The position numbers and the translations under genes were made by a program. DNA of 64,000 nt from Archangium violaceum (GTDB lineage: Bacteria; Myxococcota; Myxococcia; Myxococcales; Myxococcaceae). The DNA lies in contig NZ_CP069396.1 in the NCBI RefSeq assembly GCF_016887565.1, positions 3,375,001 to 3,439,000 of the forward strand, read 5' to 3'. This document shows positions 33,100 to 41,779 of this stretch, one piece after another. The notes under the pieces were generated by a model that saw only the letters and a list, made by a program, of their open reading frames with translations, had not been told where the DNA came from and made no database searches. Position 1 is the first letter of the stretch; every line of letters begins with the position of its first letter.

Positions 33100-33763
33100 C
33101 ATCCCCTCTCAGCTCGGGGGGGCGTCTGTTGCATGCTCGACGGGTCGTCCCCTCGGAGGCCATGGTGCAGGAGGCCTGCACGTGCTGGCTCCAGATGCTG
33201 CTCGGGGTGGGGCAGACGCTGCGTAAGAGCGTGACCCACCATGAGCGAGTGGACGCGGGTGGCGGTGAAGCCGTGGAGTGCTTCGGCCTGCTTGTCGTCG
33301 GTCTTCGCGAGGAAGGCCTGCAGGTCGGCGAGGGCGGTGGCCTCGGACGTGAGCGAGCCGACCAGGTTGTGGACCGCGCCATCCGTGTCGGAGAGCGCGG
33401 CGCGGATGGCGGTGATGCCCGCCGAGCCCTGATAGACGGAGGTGTCGCCCCAGGTGAAGCTGAGCGCGGTGCCGGCGCTGTAGGCGCTGAGCGCGCAGGA
33501 GCCCCCGGGCCGGCAGCCTCGACCAGGATGACCTGGCGGAGGCGATGCTGGGGGTTCAGGAGCGCGAGACACTCGTCGCCCTCGACGCCGTCATAGTTGG
33601 CGGCGGGGAGCACGGCCTCGACGATGTTGTAGACGCGGAAGCTGGGGTCCGTGGCCTGCTGCTCGGTGGCCTGGAGGGAGTCGACGTCCGTCTCGCCGCC
33701 CTGGCAGCCGACGGCGAGGGTGGACGCAACGAGGAAGGAGGAGAATGTCAGGGATGGGCACAT
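33100..33763 (-). pseudogene. Frameshifted secreted lipoprotein
   Basis: It starts as a lipoprotein (CPSLTFSSFLVASTLAVGCQ) and continues SFRVYNIVEAVLPAANYDGV. Near 33500 the coding signal moves to another frame: SAGTALSFTWGDTSVYQGSA, GITAIRAALSDTDGAVHNLV, then LADLQAFLAKTDDKQAEALH. A further shift occurs near 33190. The family is not recognised. The composition is that of a periplasmic all-helical protein. At least two indels make it a pseudogene. Confidence 0.6.
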
Positions 33764-34155
33764 GCCAATTTCATGTACAGTAACGCGCGCACCGTACGCT
33801 GCTTGTCCTCCTCATCCAGTCCTTGCCAGCACGGCAGTGGCGCCAGCTCCAACTCCACCGGTTCGGCCCATTCTTCGGCGAAGGGCCCTGGCTGCGCCGC
33901 CAGGTACTCGCTCGTGCGTCCACTCCAGCGCTTCGTCCAGATGAACCACCGGAAGAGCCGCCGCGCAGGACCCAGCAACTGAGGCAGGCACGTGAGGCCC
34001 GGCCACTCGGCACTCCTCTCCACCAGTCCTTCCTTCACTCCGTGGGCGAGCATGTAGCTCAGTCGTCCCACCAACGCGGTGTCGTCCAGCACCGGCTCGG
34101 CGGAGTAGCGCTTTGACTCCGTCTCGGCGCCCCGGGGGGCCCGGAGTTCTTTGAC
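33748..34155 (-). pseudogene. REP-associated tyrosine transposase-like fragment
   Basis: The C-terminal half of a Y1/RAYT-like protein: LDDTALVGRLSYMLAHGVKE, GLVERSAEWPG...PRRLFRWF-like and LLYMKLACAHP. Proteins of this type are common in myxobacteria. The catalytic HUH part and tyrosine lie in the missing 5' section. The fragment ends upstream at about 34155, exactly where the foreign-looking island starts. Confidence 0.5.
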
Positions 34156-34178
34156 ACCAGCCCTCGAGCCGGAGATTT

Positions 34179-34193
34179 GTATCTCACTGTATC
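34179..34193 (+). promoter_or_regulatory. Direct-repeat box GTATC-N5-GTATC before the ohr operon
   Basis: GTATCTCACTGTATC has two GTATC half-sites 10 bases apart, as OmpR-type regulators bind. It lies upstream of the SnoaL remnant and ohr gene. The same box, inverted, occurs at 37778-37792. The island's own OmpR-type regulator (39674-40414) is the natural candidate to bind both. Confidence 0.5.
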
Positions 34194-34297
34194 TGGAGCG
34201 GCTACAGACACACAACATTGAACTGAGACCGGTTCGGGACACATCCCGGATACGTTGCGGGCCTTGAATGCGGTCATCCGAGAAACAGGACCGCATC

Positions 34298-34447
34298 ATG
34301 AATACACCGATAGAGGCTTCACTCGCATTGCTGGCCGGCACCCTCACCGTCGCCTCGACCTGCGTGCGGCAACCTACCTGATCAACAAGAAGGACCAGGG
34401 AAACCGAAGCCGCCATCCGCGCCCTGCTCGCCGAACCGAACCAAGTC
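34298..34447 (+). pseudogene. Secreted SnoaL-like protein, decayed
   Basis: ATG 34298 begins MNTPIEASLALLAGTLTVAS, a signal-like start that stops after 27 codons. A second frame then gives ETEAAIRALLAEPNQV, the typical first helix of SnoaL/SgcJ-type proteins. The rest of the domain is missing and the next gene follows at 34494. This is a gene lost to a frameshift and deletion at the head of the island operon. Confidence 0.45.
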
Positions 34448-34493
34448 TGTCGCTCCACCGTTGCATCACTCAATCCACCTGAAAGGAAGCATC

Positions 34494-34910
34494 ATGAGCA
34501 AGATCGAAAAAGTCCTCTACACCGGCAAGACCCACACCACCGGCGGCCGCGACGGTGTCGCGCAAAGCGGCGATGGCCGCCTGAACATCAAGCTGTCCGC
34601 CCCCGGCAGCCACGGCGCCGGCACCAACCCGGAGCAGCTGTTCGCCGCCGGCTGGTCGGCCTGCTTCATCGGAGCCATGGGCCTGGCCGCCAAGGAAAAG
34701 AAGGTGGCCCTTCCCGCCGACACCGCGGTCGATGCCGAAGTCGACCTCGGTACCGGCAACGGCGGGTTCTTCCTGCAGGCGCGCCTCAACGTGAGCCTGC
34801 CCGGCCTGCCGCGCGATGTTGCGCAAGCATTGGTCGATGCTGCGCACCAGACCTGCCCGTACTCGAAGATGACGCGCGGCAACATCGACGTGAGCATCAC
34901 CCTGGCCTGA
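34494..34910 (+). CDS. ohr: Organic hydroperoxide resistance protein (Ohr/OsmC family)
   Basis: The 138-residue protein reduces organic peroxides by a dithiol mechanism in this family. Both catalytic cysteines are present: Cys57 in GWSACFIGA and Cys121 in HQTCPYSKM, spaced as in Ohr. YTGKTHTTGGRDG at the N-terminus is the usual Ohr start and carries a conserved Arg. The ATG at 34494 follows AAAGGAAG. It is cytoplasmic. A secreted hydrolase gene follows 28 bases downstream in the same direction. No OhrR regulator is adjacent; instead a GTATC-type direct repeat lies upstream. Confidence 0.95.
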   Translation: MSKIEKVLYTGKTHTTGGRDGVAQSGDGRLNIKLSAPGSHGAGTNPEQLFAAGWSACFIGAMGLAAKEKKVALPADTAVDAEVDLGTGNGGFFLQARLNVSLPGLPRDVAQALVDAAHQTCPYSKMTRGNIDVSITLA

Positions 34911-34938
34911 AGCCCCAGTCCGTACGGAAGGAACCATC

Positions 34939-35745
34939 ATGAAGAACCTGCTGCTCTCTCTCGCCGCTTCGAGCGTCCTTGCCGCCGTCGTACCGACGGC
35001 CCATGCCGAAGCACCCATCACTGCCGTACAGGGCACCGTCGCCAAGCCCACCATCGTGCTGATCCACGGCGCCTTTGCCGACTCGAGCAGCTGGGACGGT
35101 GTGGCAAAGAAGCTCACGGCCAAGGGCTATCCGGTGCTGAGCGTGGCCAATCCGCTGCGCAGTGTCGGCAATGACGCGCAATATGCCGCCAGCGTGATCG
35201 GCGCCGTCAAGGGCCCGTTGGTCCTAGTCGGCCACTCCTACGGCGGCATGGTGATTTCCAAGGCTGCCGAGGGCAACCCCGAAGTGAAGGCGCTGGTCTA
35301 CGTCGCCGCCTTCGCGCCCGAGCAGGGCGAGACCGTCGCCGGCCTAGCCGGCAAGTTTCCCGGCGGCACGCTGGGCGATGCGCTCGCCGATCCGGTGGCG
35401 CTGGCTGACGGCGGCAAGGAGCTCTACATCCGCCAGGACAAGTTCCACCAACAGTTCGCCGCCGACGTGGCGCCCAAGCAAGCCGCGTTGATGGCCGCCG
35501 GCCAGCGCCCGGTGACCGTGGCCGCGCTCAATGAGGCCGCGAGCGGTTCTGCCTGGAAGCAGTTGCCGTCCTACTTCGTCTATGGCACCGCCGACAAGAA
35601 CATCCCGCTCGAAGGCCTGCGCTTCATGGCCAGGCGCGCCAACCCGAAGGATGTCGTCGAAGTGAAGGGCGCTTCGCATGTGGTCATGGTCTCGCACCCG
35701 GATGCGGTAGCGAAGGTGATCGAAGAGGCTGCCCAAGCAAAGTAA
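34939..35745 (+). CDS. Secreted alpha/beta hydrolase
   Basis: 268 residues with a cleavable signal (SVLAAVVPTAHAEA). The alpha/beta fold shows the oxyanion motif LIHGAFADSSSW, the nucleophile Ser in VGHSYGGM and the catalytic His in GASHVVMVSHP. Close relatives are annotated only as alpha/beta hydrolases and occur beside ohr in several Proteobacteria. The ester substrate is unknown. A GGAAGGAA ribosome site precedes the start. The gene at 38001-38372 is a paralogue that has lost its catalytic core. Confidence 0.9.
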   Translation: MKNLLLSLAASSVLAAVVPTAHAEAPITAVQGTVAKPTIVLIHGAFADSSSWDGVAKKLTAKGYPVLSVANPLRSVGNDAQYAASVIGAVKGPLVLVGHSYGGMVISKAAEGNPEVKALVYVAAFAPEQGETVAGLAGKFPGGTLGDALADPVALADGGKELYIRQDKFHQQFAADVAPKQAALMAAGQRPVTVAALNEAASGSAWKQLPSYFVYGTADKNIPLEGLRFMARRANPKDVVEVKGASHVVMVSHPDAVAKVIEEAAQAK

Positions 35746-35807
35746 TCAATACCGACCGGATCGGCATGCACTGCCGATCCGGCGAACAATCCTCGAATGA
35801 GAAATTC

Positions 35808-36869
35808 ATGTCAGAAGAATTCAACCAGCAGCGTCGCGGTTTTCTCGGTACGGCAGCCTTCGGCCTGCTTGCAACCCAGCTCGGCCTGATGGGCAATGCC
35901 GAAGCCGCGCCGGTCGTGCAAGACAGCACCCCCAGCGACAGAGGTATCACCGACGCCGGCACCCGCTTCTCGACGCTGAAACAGATCAAAGCCGGCGTGC
36001 TCAACGTCGGTTATGCCGAAGCGGGCCCCGCCGATGGCTACCCCATCCTGCTGCTGCATGGCTGGCCCTATGACATCCACGCGTTCGTAGACGTCGCACC
36101 CATCCTTGCCGCAGCCGGCTATCGCGTCATCATTCCGCATTTGCGCGGTTACGGCACGACGCGCTTTCTCTCTGCCGATACGCTGCGCAACGGGCAGCAG
36201 TCCGTGTTCACCGCCGATGCGATTGCCTTCATGGATGCGCTCAAGGTCGACAAGGCCGTCGTCGCCGGTTTCGACTGGGGCGCGCGCATCGCCGACACGC
36301 TGGCCGCGCTGTGGCCGGAACGTTTCACGGCGCTGGTGTCGGTCAGCGGCTATCTGATCGGCAGCCAGGAGGCGAACCGAAAGCCCCTGCCGCCCAAGGC
36401 CGAGCTGCAGTGGTGGTATCAGTACTACTTCGCCACCGAGCGCGGCGAGGCGGGTTATCGGCAATACACGCACGAGTTCGCCCGACTGATCTGGGAACTG
36501 GCGTCGCCGCAGTGGAAGTTCGACGATGCGACCTTCGCGCGCTCCGCTGCGTCGCTCGACAATCCCGACCACGTCGCGATCTCGATCAGCAACTATCGCT
36601 GGCGTCTGGGCCTGGCGCCGAGCGAGGCGAAGTACGAAGCGCTGGAAAAAAAGCTCGCGCAGTTTCCCAACATCACTGTCCCGACCATCACGATGGAGGG
36701 CGACGCCAATGGTGCTCCGCATCCGGACCCCAAGGTCTACGCCAAGAAATTCCTAGGAAAGTACGAGCATCGCCACCTTACCGGCGGCATCGGCCACAAC
36801 CTGCCGCAGGAAGCACCGCGCGCATTCGCCCAGGCGGTTCTCGACGTGGCGAAGCTGGTTGCACGCTAA
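35808..36869 (+). CDS. Exported alpha/beta hydrolase, epoxide-hydrolase/haloalkane-dehalogenase-like
   Basis: 353 residues from ATG 35808. A Tat-like signal (QQRRGFLGTAAFGLLATQLG) suggests folded export. The fold shows LLLHGWPYDIHAF (HGxP oxyanion motif), the nucleophile Asp in VAGFDWGARIA, and the catalytic His in GGIGHNLPQEAP. An Asp nucleophile places it with epoxide hydrolases and dehalogenases. An upstream in-frame ATG at 35766 would bury the signal. A terminator follows the stop. The C-terminal 50 residues have a homologue in the gene fragment at 43402-43572 at the far end of the island. Confidence 0.9.
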   Translation: MSEEFNQQRRGFLGTAAFGLLATQLGLMGNAEAAPVVQDSTPSDRGITDAGTRFSTLKQIKAGVLNVGYAEAGPADGYPILLLHGWPYDIHAFVDVAPILAAAGYRVIIPHLRGYGTTRFLSADTLRNGQQSVFTADAIAFMDALKVDKAVVAGFDWGARIADTLAALWPERFTALVSVSGYLIGSQEANRKPLPPKAELQWWYQYYFATERGEAGYRQYTHEFARLIWELASPQWKFDDATFARSAASLDNPDHVAISISNYRWRLGLAPSEAKYEALEKKLAQFPNITVPTITMEGDANGAPHPDPKVYAKKFLGKYEHRHLTGGIGHNLPQEAPRAFAQAVLDVAKLVAR

Positions 36870-36880
36870 GCTACAAAACG

Positions 36881-36913
36881 AAAGGCCCGGTACCGGACGG
36901 TAGCGGGCCTTTT
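36881..36913 (+). terminator. Rho-independent terminator of the ohr-hydrolase operon
   Basis: AAAGGCCCG (36881-36889) pairs with CGGGCCTTT (36904-36912) and ends in a T-run. The stem is symmetrical and A/T-flanked, so it could also serve the convergent minus-strand gene. Confidence 0.8.
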
Positions 36914-36984
36914 GCCATCAGTGCTGGATTTCGTTCAGACCTTCTTGGGCAGGCCCCGCAGCGAGAAGCGCGGCAGCGTCCCGT

Positions 36985-37659
36985 TCAGGCCTCGGTCGGA
37001 GCCAGGAGAGACCGCGTGCCGCGCCGGAGGGCCTGGGCGCGCCCGGCGATCAGCCGCACTACCACCGCGGTGAACAGCAGCGCCGAAGGCACGGCGTACC
37101 AGTAGTTCATCGGCACGCGCTTGAAATACGAAAAGGTGAACACCGCCGCGATTACCCACATGCCGGTGACGTGCAGCCGTCGCCAGGCGGTCGGGCCCAT
37201 GCGCCGGGCAAGACCGCGATGGGAGGTCACCGCCAGCAGCAGGATGGACACGTAGCCGAGCGTGCCGGGCAGGTTGGTCAGGGTGGAGCGGCTGGGCCAG
37301 AACTCGGGATTGAGCTGGCCGAAGGCGTAGATCGCGATCGCGTGCAGCAGGTGCGAGAACGCGAACGACAGGCCGACGATGCGACGCTCGCGCAGCAATG
37401 CCTGGGTGAACGGGCCGGGCAGCAGCGAGGCGAAGGAGGACGCGGTGAACGCGGCCAGGAACAGCACGAAGGAGGTACGGGCGGTGACGCGGATGGCGCG
37501 GCGGCTGCCTTCCACGGCGTCGGGGCCGAGCAGATAGGCGGCGCCCGTGGCGCCCATCAGCAGCGCGGCCAGCATCAGGAACAATTTCCAGCCGCCGAAG
37601 CGGCGGGGCGAGGGGAGCGGGTTCTCGCGGATGGGGGAGGCGGGATGCTGCGTTGACAT
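36985..37659 (-). CDS. MsrQ/ferric-reductase-like haem membrane protein
   Basis: 224 residues from ATG 37659 behind CAGGAG. Five to six membrane helices cover the protein (for example LFLMLAALLMGATGAAYLLG, a VLFLAAFTASSF helix and SILLLAVTSHRGL). Conserved histidines in SHLLHAIAIYAFG and WRRLHVTGMWV are those that hold haem b in the ferric-reductase-like (YedZ/MsrQ) domain. MsrQ passes electrons to the periplasmic methionine-sulfoxide reductase MsrP; no msrP lies in the window. The thioredoxin and CcdA genes nearby support a periplasmic repair or redox role. The gene is divergent from the next hydrolase remnant and a GTATC box lies between them. Confidence 0.8.
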   Translation of the reverse strand: MSTQHPASPIRENPLPSPRRFGGWKLFLMLAALLMGATGAAYLLGPDAVEGSRRAIRVTARTSFVLFLAAFTASSFASLLPGPFTQALLRERRIVGLSFAFSHLLHAIAIYAFGQLNPEFWPSRSTLTNLPGTLGYVSILLLAVTSHRGLARRMGPTAWRRLHVTGMWVIAAVFTFSYFKRVPMNYWYAVPSALLFTAVVVRLIAGRAQALRRGTRSLLAPTEA

Positions 37660-37777
37660 GGACGGCTCCTGGCAAGGGTGGCGGTGAGCGGAGGGTGGCC
37701 ATTGCAAGGGGGCGAGGTATCCGTACCGTGTCGGGCGGGCCGTCGTTTTGTCAGCGCCTGTGTCGCGGACGGCGGTC

Positions 37778-37792
37778 GATACATTGCGATAC
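37778..37792 (-). promoter_or_regulatory. Direct-repeat box GTATC-N5-GTATC (minus orientation)
   Basis: GATACATTGCGATAC on the plus strand is GTATC-GCAAT-GTATC on the minus strand, the same half-sites and spacing as at 34179. It lies 119 bases upstream of the MsrQ-like gene start and upstream of the divergent hydrolase/CcdA/redoxin/two-component operon. An OmpR-type operator is the likely reading. Confidence 0.5.
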
Positions 37793-38000
37793 GAAGTGCC
37801 CGGCGGCGGGCGCGGTGGGAGACTGGCACGGGGAGAGGTCACGCGACCGTGCATCGGCGTGGCCGGCGCGGGCGTTGTGTGTCGAAACGTAGCCCCGCGC
37901 CGCGCCGACACCTTGTGTGACAAGAAGCCGGCCGCGCGGAAACAGCGGAGATACAGTCCTGGCCCGCAATGGGCGCTCCTCTTCCACAGGAGTGCATTCC

Positions 38001-38372
38001 ATGATTCGCAAGACGATGCTGGCCGCGCTGATGGCCACCGCCCTGATTCCGGCCGCCGCGGGTTCGCGTCCGGTGCATGTCGAGCCGGCCGCGCCCACGG
38101 TGAGCCTGGTGCATGGCGCCTTCGCCGACGGTTCGAGCTGGAGCAAGGTCATCCCGCGCCTGGAGGCCAGGGGAGCGCCCGCCTTGGCCGTGCAGAACCC
38201 GCTGACGTCGCTGCAGGACGACGTGGCAGCCACGCGCCGCGCCATCGCCGCCGCGCCGGGCAAGGTGGTGCTGGTCGGGATGCTGTCCCATCCAGGTGAG
38301 GTCGCCGACGTCATCCTCGAGGCCGCCGGGGCGAAGTCGGCCGCTCCGTTGCCGGCCAAGGCGGGTGGCTGA
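38001..38372 (+). pseudogene. Alpha/beta hydrolase with its catalytic core deleted
   Basis: ATG 38001 begins a signal peptide (MLAALMATALIPAAAGS), then TVSLVHGAFADGSSWSKVIP, as in the hydrolase at 34939. After APGKVVLVG the frame jumps straight to MLSHPGEVADVILEAAGAK, which is the last helix of the fold. The GHSYGG nucleophile elbow and about 130 residues are missing without loss of frame. The 123-residue product cannot be a hydrolase. The downstream ccdA-like gene starts two bases after its stop, so retention of the frame may serve translational coupling. Confidence 0.75.
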
Positions 38373-38373
38373 C

Positions 38374-39066
38374 ATGTGGGCCTTCGTCCTGGCCGCGCTG
38401 GCTGGCGTGGCCACCATCCTCTCTCCGTGCGTGCTGCCGATGCTGCCCATCGTGCTGGCGCGCGGGGCAGGCGGCGACCGCCGCGAACCGCTGCTGATCG
38501 TCGTCGGCTTCGTTGCCTCCTTCGCCGCCGGCGGCATCGCCATCGGAGCGCTGGCGGCGTCCTCCGGCCAGTTCGAGGCGGGCGTGCGCGTGGTCGCGCT
38601 CGTGGTGCTGCTGCTGGCCGGGCTGGCCTGCGTGTGGCCGACGCCATTCGAACGGCTGCGGCAGCGCTGGCTGGCCGGCTTCCGTCTGTTCGCCTGGCAA
38701 CCGCGAGCGGCTGGCGCGGGCGGCGCGCTGCTGGTCGGAGTCTCGCTTGGCATCGCCTGGACGCCATGCGCCGGGCCCGTGCTGGCCTCGGTGCTGGCGC
38801 TGGCCGCCAGCGCCCAGGCCACCGCGCGCGCCTGCGCCCTGCTCGGCGTGTACGCGCTCGGCGCGGCCACTCCGTTGCTGGCCCTGGTCCACGGCGGTCG
38901 CTGGGCCAGTGCCCGGCTGCGCCCGCTGCAACGCCACACCGCCTGGGTGCGGCGCGGCTTCGGCGTCTGCGCCGTGGCCATGGCCCTGCTCCAGTTGTGG
39001 CAGCTCGATGCCGCGCTCACCGCGCGACTGCTGCCATGGCTGCCCTCCATCTCCACCGGACTGTGA
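38374..39066 (+). CDS. CcdA/DsbD-type thiol-electron transporter
   Basis: 230 residues with six membrane helices. Two conserved cysteine motifs face each other across the bundle: LSPCVLPMLPIV near residue 18 and IAWTPCAGPVLAS near residue 130, both as in CcdA and the core of DsbD. It carries reducing equivalents from cytoplasmic thioredoxin to periplasmic thiol proteins. Two bases separate it from the gene upstream, and the redoxin gene starts two bases after its stop, so the three are one transcription and translation unit. The pair CcdA + redoxin matches the two halves of fused DipZ proteins. Confidence 0.9.
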   Translation: MWAFVLAALAGVATILSPCVLPMLPIVLARGAGGDRREPLLIVVGFVASFAAGGIAIGALAASSGQFEAGVRVVALVVLLLAGLACVWPTPFERLRQRWLAGFRLFAWQPRAAGAGGALLVGVSLGIAWTPCAGPVLASVLALAASAQATARACALLGVYALGAATPLLALVHGGRWASARLRPLQRHTAWVRRGFGVCAVAMALLQLWQLDAALTARLLPWLPSISTGL

Positions 39067-39068
39067 AC

Positions 39069-39608
39069 ATGCCTACCTTCCTTCGTGTCTTTCTCATCGC
39101 CGCCATCGCCGCCGTGTCCATCGTGCTGGCCTGGTCCTCCGCTCGCGCCGACGAGGCGCGGCTGGCCACTCTCACCACCGCGCCGGACTTCAGCGGCGGC
39201 GGTGAGTGGATCAACAGCCCGCCGTTGCGCATGTCGCAGCTGCGCGGCAAGGTCGTGCTGGTCGAGTTCTGGACCTACTCGTGCATCAACTGCCTGCGCG
39301 TGGCGCCTTACGTCTCGCAATGGCACGCGCGCTACGCCGATCAGGGCCTAGTCGTGGTGGGAGTGCACACGCCCGAATACGGCTACGAACGCGTGGGCGC
39401 CAACGTGCGCGAGGCGGTGCGGCATCTGGACATCCAGCATCCGGTGGTGCAGGACAACGGCTATCGGATCTGGAACGCCTATGGCAACCAGTACTGGCCC
39501 GCGCTCTACTTGATCGACAGAGAGGGCAGGGTGGTATACCGCCATTTCGGCGAGGGTGCCTACGACCGCACCGAGGCGCGGATCCGGGCCCTGCTGGCCG
39601 CGCGCTGA
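39069..39608 (+). CDS. Periplasmic redoxin, DipZ C-terminal-domain type
   Basis: 179 residues. A signal or anchor helix (LRVFLIAAIAAVSIVLAWSS) is followed by a thioredoxin fold. The active site is CINC (Cys72, Cys75) within VEFWTYSCINCLR, the wording of the DipZ C-terminal domain and TlpA-like redoxins. The cis-Pro region is YWPALYLIDREG. It should be reduced by the CcdA-type protein encoded directly upstream and in turn reduce periplasmic disulfides or peroxides. The next genes, a two-component pair, follow after 65 bases in the same direction. Confidence 0.9.
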   Translation: MPTFLRVFLIAAIAAVSIVLAWSSARADEARLATLTTAPDFSGGGEWINSPPLRMSQLRGKVVLVEFWTYSCINCLRVAPYVSQWHARYADQGLVVVGVHTPEYGYERVGANVREAVRHLDIQHPVVQDNGYRIWNAYGNQYWPALYLIDREGRVVYRHFGEGAYDRTEARIRALLAAR

Positions 39609-39673
39609 GTCCGGTGCGCTAACATGGCGGTGGCCGCGGCGCGGCCGTCGCCATCCTTCTCCCGGACGACACC

Positions 39674-40414
39674 ATGGCTCATACAGACCACATCCTCATC
39701 GTCGACGACGACCGCGAGATCCGCCGCATGGTCGGCGATTACCTGCAGCGCAACGGCCTGCGCACCACGCTCGCCGCCGACGGCCGCGAGATGCGCGCGG
39801 CGCTGGACACCAGCGACGTCGATCTGATCGTGCTCGACGTGATGATGCCCGGTGAGGATGGTCTGTCGCTGTGCCGCAACCTGCGCGCCGGCAAGCACCG
39901 CGGCGTGCCGGTGGTGATGCTCACCGCGCGCGACGACGAAACCGATCGCATCATCGGCCTGGAGATGGGTGCGGACGACTACGTGGTCAAGCCGTTCTCC
40001 GCGCGCGAGCTGCTGGCGCGCATCAACGCGGTGCTCCGGCGCACGCGCATGCTGCCGCCCAACCTGCAGGTCACCGAGGCCGGCCGGCTGATCGGCTTTG
40101 GCCAGTGGCGGCTGGACACCGCCGCGCGCCACCTGCTCGACGAAGATGGCACCGCCTATCCGCTCAGCGGCGCGGAGTTCCGCCTGCTGCGCGTGTTCCT
40201 CGACCACCCGCAGCGCGTGCTCAGCCGCGACCAGTTGCTCAACCTCACCCGGGGCCGCGACGCCGAGCTGTTCGACCGCTCCATCGACCTGCTCGTCAGC
40301 CGCCTGCGCCAGCGCCTGCGCGACGACGCGCGCGAGCAGGCCTACATCAAGACCGTGCGCAGCGAGGGCTACGTGTTCTGCCAGCCCGTGGTCCTGCTCG
40401 GCGAGAACGCATGA
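39674..40414 (+). CDS. OmpR-family response regulator
   Basis: 246 residues. The receiver domain has acidic residues DDD near 11-13, phosphoacceptor Asp55 in VLDVMMPG, Thr in MLTARDDE and Lys in VVKPFSARE. The C-terminal winged helix (FRLLRVFLDHPQRVLSRDQL, then RSIDLLVSRLRQRLRDD and IKTVRSEGYVF) is that of OmpR/PhoB. Such regulators bind two half-sites 10 bases apart, which is the spacing of the GTATC boxes at 34179 and 37778. The stop overlaps the kinase start (ATGA). Confidence 0.95.
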   Translation: MAHTDHILIVDDDREIRRMVGDYLQRNGLRTTLAADGREMRAALDTSDVDLIVLDVMMPGEDGLSLCRNLRAGKHRGVPVVMLTARDDETDRIIGLEMGADDYVVKPFSARELLARINAVLRRTRMLPPNLQVTEAGRLIGFGQWRLDTAARHLLDEDGTAYPLSGAEFRLLRVFLDHPQRVLSRDQLLNLTRGRDAELFDRSIDLLVSRLRQRLRDDAREQAYIKTVRSEGYVFCQPVVLLGENA

Positions 40415-41763
40415 ACGCCGCCCCGAGCACCGGCTGGCGGCGCCTGCTGCCACGCACCCTCGCCGCGCGCCTGGCCCTGATCCTGTTCTCCGGATTGCTG
40501 CTCGCGCACGCGCTGTCCTTCGCTCTGCTGTTCTCCGAGCGCTACATGGTCGCGCGTTCGATGATGCTCACCCACCTGGACCAGGACGTGGTCGTCAGCG
40601 TGGCCCTGCTCGAACGCCTGAGCCCGGCCGAGCGCGCGCGATGGGCGCCCCGCCTGGAGCGGCGCACCTACCGCTACCTGCTCGGCCCGGCGCGGCCCGG
40701 CGTGCCGCTGACCAGCGACCGGGCGCGCGAGGTCACCGCCCTGATCGACCGCAGCCTGGACCATCGCTACCGCTTGCAGGCGCGCACGGTGTCCACCTCG
40801 CCGGAGCGCTTCGAGGTGCAGCTCACCCTGGCCGATGGCCAGCCGCTGACCATCGAGGTCACGCCCTCGGTGATGCCGATCGCGCGCTGGCTGCCGGTGG
40901 TGCTGGCGGCGCAGCTGGCGCTGCTGTTGCTGTGCGCGTGGCTGGCGGTGCGGCTGGCGACGAGGCCGCTGGTGCAGCTCGCCGACGCGGTCGAGCGGCT
41001 GGACCCGGCGCGCGCACATCCGCCGCTGCCGCGGGAAGGGCCGGTGGAAGTGGTCAAGGCCGCCACCGCGTTCAATGCGATGCAGGCACGCATCGGCCAC
41101 TATCTCGCGGAGCGGTTGCAGATCCTCGCCGCGATCTCGCACGACCTGCAGACTCCGATCACGCGCATGAAGTTGCGCCTGGAAGCGATGGAGGAGGGCG
41201 CCGACCGCGATCGCCTGATCGACGACCTGGAGCAGTTGCTGCAACTGGTGCGCGAGGGCATCGCCTACGCGCGCAGCACCCACGGGGCCACCGGCCCGGC
41301 GGTGTGGCTGGACCTGCACGCATTGCTCGACAGCGTGGTGTGCGACTACCAGGACGCGGGCAAGCCGGTCACGCTGGGCGAATGCGCGCGCGCTTCGTTG
41401 AGCACGCGGCCACCGACATTGCGGCGCATCGTCGAGAACCTGATCGACAACGCGGTGAAGTACGGCGGCAGCGCCGAGGTCGGCGTGCGCCGGCTCGACG
41501 ACGGGCGCATGGCCGTGGACGTGTGCGACCGGGGCCCGGGCATTCCCGAACAGGAGATGCAGGCGGTGCTGCAACCGTTCTACCGGCTGGAAAGCTCGCG
41601 CAACCGCGATACCGGCGGCACCGGGCTGGGGCTGGCCATCGCCCAGCAGTTGGTGGTCACGCTGGGCGGCGAGCTCGTGCTCGCCAACCGTGACGGTGGT
41701 GGCCTGCGCGCGACGCTGCTGCTGCCGGTGGCGCCGGCATCCACGCCCACGCCGGCGCGCTAG
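40411..41763 (+). CDS. Sensor histidine kinase of the EnvZ/OmpR type
   Basis: 450 residues. An N-terminal helix (LALILFSGLLLAHALSFALL) and a second helix (LPVVLAAQLALLLLCAWLAV, about 170-190) frame a periplasmic domain of about 120 residues. HAMP follows, then HisKA with His244 in AAISHDLQTPITRMKLRLEA, and HATPase_c with N box VENLIDNAVKYGG, G1 DRGPGIP and G2 GTGLGLAIAQQL. Coupling by ATGA to the OmpR-type gene makes them a pair. By context it probably senses a periplasmic redox or oxidant signal; this is inference. Confidence 0.95.
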   Translation: MNAAPSTGWRRLLPRTLAARLALILFSGLLLAHALSFALLFSERYMVARSMMLTHLDQDVVVSVALLERLSPAERARWAPRLERRTYRYLLGPARPGVPLTSDRAREVTALIDRSLDHRYRLQARTVSTSPERFEVQLTLADGQPLTIEVTPSVMPIARWLPVVLAAQLALLLLCAWLAVRLATRPLVQLADAVERLDPARAHPPLPREGPVEVVKAATAFNAMQARIGHYLAERLQILAAISHDLQTPITRMKLRLEAMEEGADRDRLIDDLEQLLQLVREGIAYARSTHGATGPAVWLDLHALLDSVVCDYQDAGKPVTLGECARASLSTRPPTLRRIVENLIDNAVKYGGSAEVGVRRLDDGRMAVDVCDRGPGIPEQEMQAVLQPFYRLESSRNRDTGGTGLGLAIAQQLVVTLGGELVLANRDGGGLRATLLLPVAPASTPTPAR

Positions 41764-41779
41764 CCGGCCCGCTGGCGCT

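Noticed and set aside
34939-35745. Assigning the secreted hydrolase a specific ester or dehalogenase activity
   Set aside because: The Ser-His motifs support only an alpha/beta hydrolase; substrate cannot be read from the sequence.
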